Source of the DNA: Dermacentor variabilis
Taxonomy: Eukaryota > Arthropoda > Arachnida > Ixodida > Ixodidae
Reading direction: 5' to 3'
DNA length: 64,000 nucleotides
Assembly: GCF_050947875.1 (NCBI RefSeq)
Contig: NC_134571.1
Coordinates: 230,526,024 to 230,590,023 of the forward strand
Positions 1 through 10,710 of this stretch are shown here, in pieces. Under the pieces are notes generated by a model. That model had not been told where the DNA came from, did no database searches, and saw only the letters and a program-made list of their open reading frames with translations. Position 1 is the first letter of the stretch; every line of letters starts with the position of its first letter. The translations under genes were made by a program, and so were the position numbers.

Positions 1-484
1 TTCCCAGATGGCGCAGAAGGTACTGACTGACCGCGGCTTGCCAGGAACCAGTTTCCGTAACGATGGCTCTGAAAGGGCACTCCATCTTGTGGCTCTTGGC
101 ACTGAAGAACACTGAGACCACAGTGACCTTGTTTTTCACCACTTCACTTTTTAGCCGATCGAGTTTCAGATCCCTTAATAGTGCAACCGCCTTTGCCTTC
201 ACTTTAGACGGATTCAGATCTACAATCCTAAAGTTCTTTAAGACAGCGGACATGGCCTTATCACTAAAAAGCTTCTGGGGTAAAACCACAAAGCCTCCTT
301 CCTTATCGGCCGTCATCAAAGCGAGATCAGAGTTCCTAAAAAAGCTTGCCACCGATCTCACCATGGAATTTCCTTTCTTCGTGCCTTTGAAAGTATTGCG
401 GATCACATCAACGCATTCTAAATGGCAACGTTCTTTCTCTTCGCCTTGAACTTTGTCAGCAATCCTATGCGCCGTCGCCATAGT
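1..484 (-). pseudogene. Penelope-like element reverse transcriptase, N-terminal part (inverted fragment)
   Basis: The minus strand is open from about 484 to the window edge. It reads like the N-terminal part of a Penelope-like element (PLE) reverse transcriptase: ADKEGGFVVLP near 290-320 and VFFSAKSHK near 90-110 match ADKEGGFAVLP and VFFSAKTHK in the PLE at 58551-60604 of this window. PLEs move by target-primed reverse transcription using an RT fused to a GIY-YIG endonuclease. The fragment lies head to head with the C-terminal half of a similar element on the plus strand (607-1642), so it is an inverted piece and not an intact gene. It is cut by the window edge. The similarity is seen directly; the family name is established knowledge; the inversion mechanism is inferred. 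Confidence 0.85.
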
Positions 485-594
485 CAAGTTCAGCCAAGTT
501 CAGCCTGGAAGTCTCTCTGTGCAAGCACGAGGCTTTGGCGACGGCGCATAGGATTGCTGACAAAGTTCAAGGCGAAGAGAAAGAACATTGCCAT
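422..594. repeat. 59-bp inverted repeat at the PLE fold-back junction
   Basis: Bases 422-480 and 536-594 are reverse complements over 59 bases with one mismatch. A 55-bp spacer (481-535) contains the short direct repeat CAAGTTCAGC. The arms are coding PLE sequence: read on the minus strand, the left arm continues into the RT fragment at 1-421. The plus-strand copy at 536-594 stops matching PLE coding sequence just downstream, so the element has a snap-back structure. Confidence 0.9.
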
Positions 595-606
595 ACGTAC
601 TTTGCC

Positions 607-1642
607 AACGAACGTTGCCAACGTACTTTCTGACGACCGCATCGTTCGTGTGTTCCGATACGTCGATGATTTTTTAATTCTTTTAAATTTAGACTACAAC
701 GATAACTTGACACAGGTGGCATCGGAGGTTTTAGCATCCTTTAAGTCTGCTTTTGCCAGTTTTAATTTTACTATTGAACTTCCTGAAAACTCTTGCTTGC
801 AATTCTTAGACTTAAGATTATTTTTTAACGATCCTGACCACCTCTCCTGGGCGTACTTGCCTAGGTCGAAAAAAGCACTTCTACCCTTCAACTCGAGCCA
901 TTCGAAGCTGGTCAAGAGGGGGATTGCGTCAACGTGCCTCAGGGCTTCGTTAGTGAAGTCCTGTCCACACAAGGTTCAGTCTAGTTTTGATGCCCAAGCT
1001 GATCGCCTTCGGTCGGCCAGTTTTCCGTTGGCCCTTCTTCTGGCTGTTGCTGAGTCCCTGTTGAAGTCCTTCCGACCAAGTTCAAAGCCTCGTGGGGCGG
1101 ATCCACAGGAGAGGAGGAAGTATGAAGTTATGCCCTATGTCCACAGGGTCTCGCACGGCCTGAAGAGGGTCGCGGGTAAATTCGGCATACAGGTTCTCTT
1201 TTCGGCACCTTGTAAGCTGTCCAGTCTGTGCAATTTAGCTAGACCTGATAGGAAAAAGAAAATCGAGTGCAGCAATAACCACAGGAACAAGTTTGTGCCT
1301 TGTAGAGCGAATGTCATCTATGAGATTCCGCTGAGTTGTGGCAACGTGTACGTTGGACAAACAGGCCGCTGCATTAATATTAGATTATTAGAACATGCCA
1401 ATTCACTAGATGATTCTAGAGGACAGCATCTTCCTAAGCATTGCAAGACCTGCACGCATGACGGCAATGTTTGTACTCCACTTTTCGGCAGGACTAAGAT
1501 TGTCGGACGCGCAAGTGATAAGAAAGAGCGTGAAGTAATCGAAGCTTTAGAAATCGCAAGATTAGGGCCGGATAAATGTGTTAGTGAGGCTTCCATACAT
1601 TTGTACCACAAAGAGTTGGCGTTTCTAGGCTTGACTACATGA
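607..1642 (+). pseudogene. Penelope-like element, RT palm end plus GIY-YIG endonuclease
   Basis: The reading frame is open from 422 to 1642, but the PLE part starts only near 607, after the inverted repeat. It begins just before the catalytic YVDD box (FRYVDDFLIL, near 655-685), runs through the thumb region (FLDLRLFF, HSKLVKRGI), and ends with a GIY-YIG-type endonuclease (CGNVYVGQTGR near 1336-1368, followed by a conserved LLEH). The fingers and the first catalytic aspartate motif (IDIKDLYYSLP in the copy at 58.5-60.6 kb) are missing, because the rest of the N-terminal half is inverted or lost. It cannot encode an active RT. The 3' untranslated tail seems to continue to about 1830, ending in a CATGATTCCTG-type stretch typical of tick PLE ends. 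The N-terminal residues read from 422 to 600 are antisense to the PLE and not meaningful. Confidence 0.85.
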
Positions 1643-1830
1643 TAGCGGCATTGGTCTTTGCGGTTGGTGCGCATGCGTTCTGTTGTTGGTAGGAAAGTGG
1701 CGTTGGAGCATTAAACCAGTTGTTAGTCTGCGCCTGTGTCGTGTGGTTCTTTCTCTGTCTTGTTCTTTTTTGCGCAGTTTTTCTTTGTTCTCATGATTCC
1801 TGAAAACATGCCAAGTCGTCTGCACGCACC

Positions 1831-2280
1831 GAACATTCTTAAGCAGATGCCATATTTCATTCCTTTTATCACTTTCTGCACCATAAAAAAAAAGCTACAA
1901 CCAAACTTTCCTTGGCTTTATTATTTGTAGGCTTCATAATCGTCTTGGTCAACAACAACAATATAAAGGGAGCCTTTTGATTCCTGTCTGCAATAGTACG
2001 CACACAACAAATCGTGAGCAGCAACGATAGTGGCCACGTTTACGCTGATATGTTAGAAGTGTACCCTATTCATACGCCGACGCTTGTAACGCAGCTAAGA
2101 TATTCACCCACCCTTAGCGGAAACATGCCGTATTAGGATAGGAATGAAGGCATATGCCGCAGTTTCCGCAGCATGCCCGCCATGTGTTTCTATGTCACTG
2201 GCAGCTAAGCGCGCCCATCTCTGTTTCTGTCCCCTCAAACTGGACATGGCTATGTTATTGTCGCAAACTTGCCGATATTA
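1831..2280. other. No gene recognised
   Basis: I see no coding sequence or clear repeat here. The last five bases, TATTA (2276-2280), are the left target duplication of the following MITE. Confidence 0.5.
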
Positions 2281-2980
2281 GGGAGTTTTAGAATAGGGGC
2301 CCCAATAGTTTGGGGCCCCAAAGAGCTTTGCGGGTGTTAGCGTTGGGGCACGTAGGAGTGAAGAGATTTAGAATAGGGTTTGACGCTTGCGGATAGCGTC
2401 TTGCGCTGACAGCGCCACTACGGCGTCAAAGAAAAACTATTAGAAATAATTACATAAAATATACCATTTTATGATAGGAATAATAATTTTTACTTGCGTG
2501 TATTCGCGTTTAAGTACAATTTAGAGGTTATTCTCTGTAAGCAGCAAACAATTAGTTGCGCTTAGTTTTGAGCAAACGAACTTTACTAGCCTTCACCAGC
2601 CAAGCTTAGCCGTGTTAGGCCTACGAGCCATAAAATCCACAATCGAATTCAAAATCAGTGGCGTCTAATGAGTCAATCTTCATAACACACGCTAGTTGAG
2701 AGAAAGCGATAACTGCACTCACTTCTCCTAACTTGCGAACTTCACGCGTTACCGCGAATTGAACCCAGTTTTGTGTTAGGTTAGAGCCGTCGCCTCGATG
2801 GGTGCCGCCATGTTTGCCGATGCAAAGCTTTTGGGGCCGCTATTTGGGCTCCCGCTAATCGCTGAAATAGCGTTCCCAACGCAAAAACCAAACGGAGTTT
2901 GCGTCTTGCGCATGCGCAGTGGCTTCGACGCTATTTCTTTGGGGCCCCAAAACGTTTGGGGCCCCTATTCTAAAACTCTC
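2281..2980. mobile_element. 700-bp MITE with GGGGCCCC terminal inverted repeats
   Basis: The left end GGGAGTTTTAGAATAGGGGC and the reverse complement of the right end GAGAGTTTTAGAATAGGGGC match with one mismatch, and both continue into a second TTGGGGCCCCAAAG block. TATTA flanks both sides (2276-2280 and 2981-2985), the expected trace of a 5-bp target duplication. Further inside, GCGTCTTGCG (near 2396) recurs inverted near 2905. There is no transposase. The superfamily is not clear: a 3-bp TTA duplication as in Harbinger does not fit both sides. Confidence 0.85.
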
Positions 2981-3888
2981 TATTAACAATATTATTCATT
3001 ACTGATACGGAAGAAACTGTTTCAATGCGTGTAATGTACTCATGAGAAGAAAAAAAATCGTGTTCGGCGCATTCAGCTTGCTCCGCTTGCCGCCATTTTT
3101 TTTTTTAATGTCCCGCACTACATACAGCGGCAGCCGCCTATTTGTTGACCTGTTGTCATCCCGCAGCAAACGCGGGATGAAAAAAAAATTTTTTCTTTTT
3201 GCGGGAAATTTAACCCGCGTACGCCCCTGAATTTGCGTCAATTATTTTGGACGAAAAAGTGAGATCATTATGCGAATAAATACGGTAACATCTATTCCGT
3301 TCCCATCGTCTATTCCTTCCTATTTGCAGTTCGCGATGTGTGGCTTAGTGTGGTGTTGGTTCACTCAGGCACTGCCAAGTTCCGCCGTTTATGTACTCCC
3401 TCGTTGATCAAGTTGCAAGCCTGTACTTCACTGGGAAAATTGTTCTCGAAGCCTATCCACTCAGTTCTGCAATTAACTGCACGCAAGAGATACACTTAGA
3501 GGCCCAATATAGAGACCAAGCCCTGTGACAGAGCACCATTGTTCTGTTGCTGTACCCATGCACAGCCTTTGCTCGTTTCCGCTTCAAGCGTTGTTTCATC
3601 AATCCGTACCTACTGTACCATCCCGGAACGTTTTCGTTTCGTAAGTGAAAGGAAGTCAACATGTGTGCACACACCCATTTTATGTGGCCGTGGCAATAGC
3701 ATTTGTTCTTTCACATTATTTACTTTGTAATTACGCAGCCAAAGAAATAATGCAACATATTTTTTCACATTGTGTTAGTGCATGTCAGTGCGCTTAATTT
3801 GGGAAATTTGAAGAGAATTGGCAAAATTTTATAGCTGCGCTTTGCGTAGATGTGAAGAAAGAATTCTGAACTTTGGTGTAAATGTTAA
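2981..3888. other. No gene recognised; short hairpins
   Basis: The stretch has T-rich runs (3107-3118), a small hairpin ATCCCGC...GCGGGAT near 3159-3178 and A/T runs at 3180-3200. No supported coding sequence. TTAA at 3885-3888 is the left target site of the next element. Confidence 0.45.
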
Positions 3889-5371
3889 AGGGCCCCTGAA
3901 ACGGTTAGGACAAATTTTGTAGACGCGTAGGGTACAGCTTAAGTAGAACATTCGCACCACAATTTAAGTGAAGCGTTAGGTATTAATGGAGCTACAAGCG
4001 ATTAAAAGTTACCCTCCTCCCTAGCCATGCTTTTCCTCCTCAACTCGTTCGCCGAGCGAGCGGGGCTAAGCTCCGCCTTCACTGGTTTACCGTCGCGATG
4101 CGACATCACATCTTCCACTTCCGGTTGTTTTGGAGCCCGCCCCCGCCCGCGCGAGACCTCTCCGCTAGCCGCTTGGCCGTCGACCCCAAGCGAGAGCTAT
4201 CGAAGCAGTGTGCGTTGCGAGCATTCTGTCGTAGCGCCGAACGTGTTTTGTATTCCGGTTACCACAGGTAAGCTGGTCATTTCGGCAAATGACTGGAGGC
4301 ATGAACTCAAGCTGATGAAGGAACGTTAGCGTAGACGTACGTGAGCGGCCTGATCGGTCTGCACGGTCCATACACTTGTTGGCGCAGTGCTTAACCAGCC
4401 ATACAAAGCGCTAACATTGCTCTAACCAAGTGTAAAACATTTTAAACATTTATAAAAACGTGTTGATGATTACACTCCTGCGAAAAATACACACCAGCAG
4501 CAAAGAAGAATACACTTTGTTGCTGCTACTGTGTATGGTTGAGCTTTGTGCCACCAGGTGGCTGCACCGCGCAGACCATTCACATTTGCCCTTCTGCTCA
4601 TCTCATGGCTGATCCCGTTACGGCACAGTTAAGGGGCCAGACTCTGTCCCCTTGCTCTTGCGTTTGCCCTAATACCGGACTCGCGAAACGCTATTGCATT
4701 AGTAATCTTCCGGTGTAAAGTGACGGCCACAAACGCGCAAATCCTGGCGCCGATCGGATAGCGGCAGCCCGATGCGCAGCAGCCAGTTCGCTCGTACGCT
4801 GCCTTGCAGTGGGACACGATGTCGCAGCTTGACATATTGCCAGTCGTTACGTTTGCAGTCCACAAGGCAACAAAGTCGAATCATAGTGCTCGCGAAAAGA
4901 CTGAGACAGACTCTGACCGCGGAGCTCTCGTCAAAATGGAGTACGTTGTAACACAAGCAGACGACACTTGCTGTGTGCCGGAAGTGCTTAAGTGTACTGA
5001 AAAATTATTCTTGTACATTCTCTTTATGTTACTTTCTTTTCATAAAAACAAATTAACTAACATTCCAACTATTAGGAAGATCATTAGTTTACCATAAAGT
5101 TGGAAAAATTATCGATCACGCGCCCTTGTCAGCCAATCGGATAGCTCGCCCCACTGACGTCGTATGGGTGATTTCGGTCATATGGGTAGGGGCGGCTTAA
5201 AATTCCGCCGAGCAGTGTGCTGCGATCGGCAGCGATGTGCATTTTTAAAACCTTATAATAAATTGCACGCTTTACGTGGGGCACTTAGATGTGTCAATCA
5301 ATGATCAGGAGGACCTACTCTAACAACTCAGTACGTTTGTAGAAAATCGTTAAAACCGTTTCAGGGTCCCT
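3889..5371. mobile_element. TTAA-flanked DNA transposon with a THAP domain (Kolobok-like)
   Basis: The ends AGGGCCCCTGAAACGGTT (3889) and, reverse complemented, AGGGACCCTGAAACGGTT (5371) are terminal inverted repeats flanked by TTAA on both sides (3885-3888, 5372-5375). TTAA duplication is known for piggyBac and Kolobok. A THAP zinc-finger reading on the minus strand inside (4699-4884) favours Kolobok, whose transposases often carry THAP; piggyBac transposases do not. No DDE domain is recognisable, so this 1.48-kb copy is non-autonomous or decayed. The ends and target sites are seen; the superfamily is inferred. Confidence 0.75.
4699..4884 (-). pseudogene. THAP zinc-finger fragment inside the TTAA element
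   Basis: Read from a methionine at 4884 on the minus strand, about 61 residues have the C2CH layout of a THAP DNA-binding domain: MIRLCCLVDC at the start, a central tryptophan (ANWLLRIGLP), and CGRHFTPEDY at the end, giving C-x3/4-C and C-x2-H-F. THAP domains bind DNA in P-element and Kolobok transposases and in host factors. The frame stops right after EDY, and no catalytic domain follows. A spliced exon is possible, but no clear donor was found. The terminal repeats around it suggest it is transposon-encoded and not a host gene. Confidence 0.6.
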
Positions 5372-7054
5372 TTAAGCAATGTTCTTTCTTTCTAAAAGTT
5401 TTATTGTCAATGTCATAGCAGTGATACACCATGGTGATAAGTTCGAATCAATGGTACTGACTCCCCAGTCTGACATTAGCTATTCTGAGAGCCGCAGCCA
5501 AAACAATTTTCCTTAGGAGCTAGCTAAAATGTGTATCTAGTGAAATGCCCAAAGGAGCGCTTATGACCAACAAGACGCTTGGGTATTTTTTTTTTGTGGA
5601 CAAAATTCCGAGACGAAAAGGCTTGGCAAGCCGGTAGAAAATGGCAGTTTTGCTCTCCGCACACATGACTGCACGACATGGGAACACGCAGATGAAATGA
5701 AAGTACATCTCTCTCGCTATGGTACAAAGTAAAACAAGAACACGCAGACATTAAGTTCATGTGTTTTATTATTTGTGTAAATGTTAATTCATCTCTTGGA
5801 GCAACAGATTAACTGATGTTGTCTTGCATAATTCTCGAAGTCGCCCGTCGCTACGAGTGATGCCACAGTAGTACCATGTACGTAGGCGCACTTGCATGAT
5901 GGACTCTGAGCATGGTGCCCACGAGGAGAAGGGCAAACATTTAACATTCCAGCTCTTGTCGTGGCGCGTAGCGGACCTTGCAGGCACGATCATTGGTGTG
6001 CATGGTATGTGCTGCGCTTGTCCGTTCGAAATGGCCAGACCTGGCGAAAAGTCCTTTAAAAGAAGTGTCATTGTCATTTTTGCATACGAAGAAGACAGTA
6101 ACTCGCATACGTAAATGCAGGCTTCCATTTCTGTCTCAATGTTGTGGCTTGTTACTGTTACCTCCTGGCATGATGTACCCAGTACTGGCTAGTCTCAAAC
6201 TTTTTAAAAGCCTTACCAATACACATATGGCGGAAGTAGGTTTGCATACAAATGCACTGCAACAACGTGGTCAGTCAAAAAATAAAAGAAGGTATTGGCC
6301 AAAGCAGGTGCATGTATTGGCTTGTGGTTCTTTTTTGCATTTCATGATTAGAGCTGTGAAGGCTGCTATGCCAGTCTGCATTTCATTGTGACACAGGACT
6401 TCCCTTCATTCTTGGTAAGGGTGCACAAATGTTTAAAGCTTTTGAATAATGAATGAGACTGTCACAATTCGCAAATTTATTATTTCTTTTGTGTCTGTCC
6501 CTCTCGCTATGTATATGCCGAGCTGGTGGCGAACTATGGCGACAGTCACTACAAATTTCCACTATTAAAGAGAACACTTGAGTGATGTCCTGCAAAAGTG
6601 CAGTCATTCAGATTTGCAGCAGATAACTTGTGGCTGGCAGCTCTGATTCCTTTGGACACACATTGCTTCCACAGTCATTTGCAGCCAGCAAAGTGAATGG
6701 ACCAAACATCGCTAGCAGCTCGGCACGAATCTCTTTGGACACGTGTGTCTTGAAATGCAGAAAGTGAATCGCTGCTCGTGCTTCAACCAACTCTTCTGAT
6801 GGACATCGCCCATTTGGTTTTGATGTCCTAGCGTGGTGCACAGAATGCAATTTTTACATTCCGCTAAAACTACAGAAACATGTGCTCATTTTGATGCCTG
6901 TCGTACACAAATGCTCAAAATTTATGGTACCAATAGTATGAACTTTACGAACGCCCCTCGTTATGATCACATTTGTTATTTTTGTACTGTGTTCGATGAA
7001 TACTTGTACACTGAAGTTTTCTGCAATCAGATGTGATTTCCTTATGAGACTGTA
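5372..7054. other. Unassigned; possibly 3' flank of the LRP5/6 gene
   Basis: No supported coding sequence. The stretch lies downstream of the LRP5/6 stop on the minus strand. Reverse-complement AATAAA motifs (TTTATT) occur near 6475 and 5765 and could be polyadenylation signals, but nothing in the sequence picks one out. Confidence 0.3.
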
Positions 7055-7600
7055 CAGTTAAACCTTGAGATAACAAAGTGTAAAATCTGCAATTTGCTTC
7101 ATTATATCAAAATTTCACAATATAGAAATTCGACCTTTTGTGCAATGAGTACAGTCGCCGATAAATTTTTCTTACACAGAAGGATCTGCAATATTTTCCG
7201 AATTATCGGGCAATAAAAAAAAAGCAAATTTGAATGAGAAAAAGAAAAACATTTTGTTGAATTTCAGAACTGGCAACGGAAGAAGCTCTCCCCCTCCCCT
7301 TTATGCACAGGAAGACAGTGCCTGGCTAAGCCTTGCATGCTTTGACTTGCGCAGGAGCATACAGCATGCGGGCACGATTAGTTCTTATTCCACTTGTACT
7401 TTATACAGAATGTGCCATTGCTTCTCTTCTACGTCACGAGAACACTTGTAATTCGACCATTTGGCCAACTGCAGCCACGGAAGTTTCCATTTCTTGTCTC
7501 TGTATTCCTTAGCGACGACACTGAAATAGTGTACCAATATAGTAAGCTCATTATTTCGAGGTTCCAAATACATGGTGTTCTAAGGATGAGAAGTTATAAA
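7055..7600. repeat. Pogo/Tigger-like interspersed repeat, copy A
   Basis: It starts with TACAGTTAAACCTTGAGATA, which resembles pogo/Tigger ends (CAGTTGAACCTCG in the intact copy at 28790). It shares several blocks in the same order with 9165-9920: TTTTTCTTACA near 7165 and 9270, and GGAAGTTTCCATTT near 7479 and 9791 followed by CTCxGTATTCCTT. The copies are clearly diverged. No transposase is visible. Confidence 0.55.
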
Positions 7601-7959
7601 AAGTTAAAACACGTAATGGTAGCATTCTCTCGCAGTAAGATTGTTAAGAGCCAACCTGGCTAGCAGTGTTTTGAATGCTTTTGTGGTGTCTGTGTTTTCT
7701 CCTAGGGCCATTGACTGACAGTCTTCTTGTTCTAGGTGCCTTGGAATTGTGTGATCCTTGCTCATGTTTAAAAGTTCTGCGAATGTGTACTGTCATTTTG
7801 TATCCGTCCAGGCTCCAAGAAGTTTTCATGTGGAGCCATCGACAGCTTGTGATTGTTTACTCAAACACATGGAATGAAAAACTTTGTACAAAAATGAATA
7901 AAAATGTCCTGTACACTGCTCCGAGCACTGGTGTCACTCACTGTACACACTATTTACAC
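7601..7959 (-). other. Probable 3' untranslated region of LRP5/6
   Basis: The 359 bases directly after the TAA stop of the LRP5/6 terminal exon hold no supported coding sequence and no strong repeat. They are probably transcribed as 3' UTR. Confidence 0.4.
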
Positions 7960-9097
7960 TTAGTAGTCAGACTCGGGCACAGGTGACGGTGGTGGCGGGT
8001 GGCAGAAGGCCCGTTCATTGAGAGGCGATGGCGGGCAGCTGGCATCGGAGACGCAGCCGCGACTGCGCGGCGTTGGTGGTGGCGGATTGGGGTCAGAGTC
8101 ATAGAGAGAGTCATCACACCGGAAGCGGCACGGGCACGGCTCGCTGTCGTCGCACACGTCCGTCGAGCACGGTGTGGGGCCACCGTAAAGTGTGGCTGGG
8201 CTGGGTGGCGGATTGAGTGTCTCGCGTGGGTAGCCGTTGCTGGATGCAGTGCTCGAGGGAGGAGGCGCCGCGGGCGGCTTTGGGTAAGGCAGCATGCGAT
8301 AGGCGGCGGCATGTGGTGCGACCGCTGCCACAGGGGCGGCGCGCGTGCGTTGCTGGTAGCAGCACAGGCCAATGGCCAGCAGCACCGTCAACGAGCCGAA
8401 AACGATAAGCAGCACCACAGTGGTGGTGGCCGTGCGGCTGGCACTGCTCACAGCTTCGCAGACAAGCTCGTCTGAACTGTCGGCACAATCGGGCTGTCGG
8501 TCACACACACGTGAACGGTCGATGCACTGGTCACGCGAGTGGCAGGCGAACCGGTCGGCGCCACAACACAGTTCGTCCGACTCGTCGGCGCAGTCGGCCT
8601 TGCCATCGCACAGTCGTGGCTTGGGCACACAGCCACCATCGCGGCAGCGAAACTCCGTGCCCGGTGTGCAGCCAGGTGGGCAGTCGCGCTCGTCAGAGCG
8701 ATCTGCGCAGTCTGCAGCACCGTCACAGCGGGCCTCCAGGGCAATGCAGCCGCCTGCGGCGCAGCCGAACTCACGCTCGGCATTACAGCGGGCCACAGCC
8801 ACGCACTCGCCCCCTCGTAGCACTAGTCCCGGTGGGCAGGCGCACTGAGCACGGCTCCGCACCGAGCGGCATAGATGCGAGCAGCGGTGACCCACACATG
8901 GGTGCGTTGCTGTCGTTGCTGGCCGTCGCACAGCCAGTAGTGCAGTCAGCTGCGGGCGGCGCGCTTGCAGTGGCCGCACGTCAGTGCCACTCAGCTTGTG
9001 GGCACGCAGGATGCACTGGTCAGTACGGTCTAGGATGAACAGCTGGTCTCCTGACACGGCCAACGCATTAGCCTGTACATTGGACAGCAGCACTTTC
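7960..9097 (-). CDS. LRP6: LRP5/6 (arrow) Wnt co-receptor, terminal exon
   Basis: This exon encodes the C-terminal 379 residues of an LRP5/6-type single-pass receptor, which with Frizzled binds Wnt at the cell surface and recruits Axin through phosphorylated PPP(S/T)P motifs. In order: end of the fourth beta-propeller (SNVQANALAVSGDQLF), an EGF-like module (HPCVGHRCSHLC...), three LDLR class A repeats with CDGxADCxDxSDE cores, a hydrophobic membrane segment (TVVLLIVFGSLTVLLAIGL), and a cytoplasmic tail of about 131 residues. The tail holds PPPSPATLY, PTPCSTDVC, PPPPTPRS, CPPSPLNER and PPPPSPVPE, matching motifs A-E of vertebrate LRP6. The acceptor is TGTGCAG before GAAAGTG at 9097. The first two bases of its first codon come from the exon ending at 41979. 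Stop TAA is at 7960-7962. The methionine at 9126 is in the intron and is not a start. Confidence 0.95.
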
Positions 9098-9164
9098 CTG
9101 CACACCAGAACAGACTTCGTCACCATTTTTGTTTTGTATGGAGCTACGGTTTCTCACACTGTAC

Positions 9165-9920
9165 AGAGTTGCAACGCTGTACTTCGATATAACGAAGTAG
9201 GTCAAATAGGCAGTTTTTCTCGTTATACCGAAATACAGTCTTTTATGTAAATGAACACAATCCCCAATGGATTTTTCTTACATGGAAGGGGCCAAAAAAA
9301 AATCTTGAATTTGAGAGTTTGCGACGAAAGAGACGGTTTCATGCAGTGTCAACCATATCTTCACGTCAATGGTATGAAGGAAAGCCAGCCGCACTTTTGT
9401 GCCCACTCTGCCCCCGGGGTCAATAATGTCGCCTACAGCAAGACCACTATGATGAAAAGTGCCAGCAGTGGGCTTCGTCTCTGAAACTCGTGATTACGCA
9501 ACCTACAGTGCTAAGTGCGCGGAAAGACAGTGCACATGATGCCACGCCATCCGGGCACGCTTTGCACATGCAAAGCCTCAAGGACAGGGTGCACCAACTG
9601 TGCATGCACTCAGCCGCGCCAGAAAATGAGATGCACACAAACCTGCTCCCCCAGCCCATTTTCCCTTGCTTATGTGGGAACATGCTGCTCATCAAGCCAT
9701 CATCCTTCTCGGCTTACCCTCGCATACAATAGGATCTTATCGATTTGAGAGATGCGTTCGCAAACAACCATTTCACCATCTGCATCTGCGGAAGTTTCCA
9801 TTTATCGTCTCAGTATTCCTTTGCAGCGGCAGCAAAATTTTTTTATATTGAAATCGTGCATAAACACACTTCAGTATTTGAGGTTCTAAACACATGTTTT
9901 ATGGACAAGTTGCAAGAAGT
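9165..9920. repeat. Pogo/Tigger-like interspersed repeat, copy B
   Basis: A diverged relative of 7055-7600 in the same orientation, lying in the last intron just upstream of the terminal LRP exon. It contains CTTCGATATAACGAAG near 9181 and CTCGTTATACCGAAATACAG near 9219, as in pogo-type ends, and the GGAAGTTTCCATTT block near 9791. It is longer than copy A, with extra sequence around 9300-9750. No coding potential is recognised. Confidence 0.5.
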
Positions 9921-10195
9921 TACATAGTTCATTATATTGTAACAGATACGAGAGGCAGGTGCAAGAAGAAAGAAGACGAAGAGAACGATCATCGTCCATC
10001 TCCTGTAAAGAAAATCATTTCTCCGCAACTCTTCGTAACAATATCAACGTTTAACTGTACTTGTGAACAGTGGGCCCAGACTGCCCAGAACTGCTTGAGG
10101 CAGTGCTTCCAGCTAACAAGCATTGCATGCACAGCATATCAGTAATGTGCATAAGCAAGTATGAACTTCATGATATTTTTTATTCATCACAAGTA

Positions 10196-10710
10196 CAGTC
10201 GCCAACCGTTTGTTTGGACCTCACGGGGACTGCGGAAATGTCCGAATAAACAGGCGTCCGAAAAGGCAGATTAAGCAAAAAAAGAAATCTTTTATTTCCA
10301 CACACTTATTCGGGCTCGGCAGTAGGCTTGAAGAAATCGTGAATGCGCCGTTGCATGCTGTTACGTTTACGCGCAATCGGATATGCCTGAATCTCGGAGA
10401 GGATCGTACGGTCACTATAGACGGCTGAAAGCAGAGTCACTCCTTGCACATGCGACGGCAGCGTAGCACATGGTGCGGCATTTTCCGACTCGGAGTCATC
10501 ATCCAGCAATGCGGCAGAAACCTGACGAATGATCTTGCCATCGCCGAGTTCTGCACATGTCAGTACAGCAGTGTCAGCACCGGTGCAACTGTCAAATGAG
10601 ACGATGTCTGGAATCGCAATAGACCTCAGACTCTGCCCAGGCGGTGCTGCGGAAAAACCAGTCACCAGCGCCCCCATCACAGACTTGGCGCGAACTGAGT
10701 AGTGCAAAAA
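10196..10710 (-). pseudogene. Pogo-family transposon, 3' terminal fragment with transposase C-terminus
   Basis: The end CAGTCGCCAACCGTTTGTTT at 10196, preceded by TA, matches the left end of the element at 53537. On the minus strand the frame 10306-10707 gives the acidic tail of a pogo-type transposase (DDDSESENAAPC) ending in QRRIHDFFKP, which fits a PCNA-binding PIP box like those ending the two Tigger transposases here. The DDE core is absent, and the far end is lost near 10700. The same family occurs at 17165-17405 and 53537-54588. Confidence 0.75.

Noticed and set aside
422..600. N-terminal 60 residues of the plus-strand PLE frame as real protein
   Set aside because: The sequence is the inverted-repeat arm, antisense to PLE coding sequence; true PLE homology begins only near 607.
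7999..8848. Long plus-strand frames opposite the LRP5/6 terminal exon
   Set aside because: They are antisense to a clearly conserved minus-strand exon and arise from its high GC content and repeated cysteine-rich modules.
9098..9126. Methionine at 9126 as a start codon for a separate LDLa-repeat protein
   Set aside because: The residues before the acceptor at 9098 are intronic, and the exon joins in phase with 41979.
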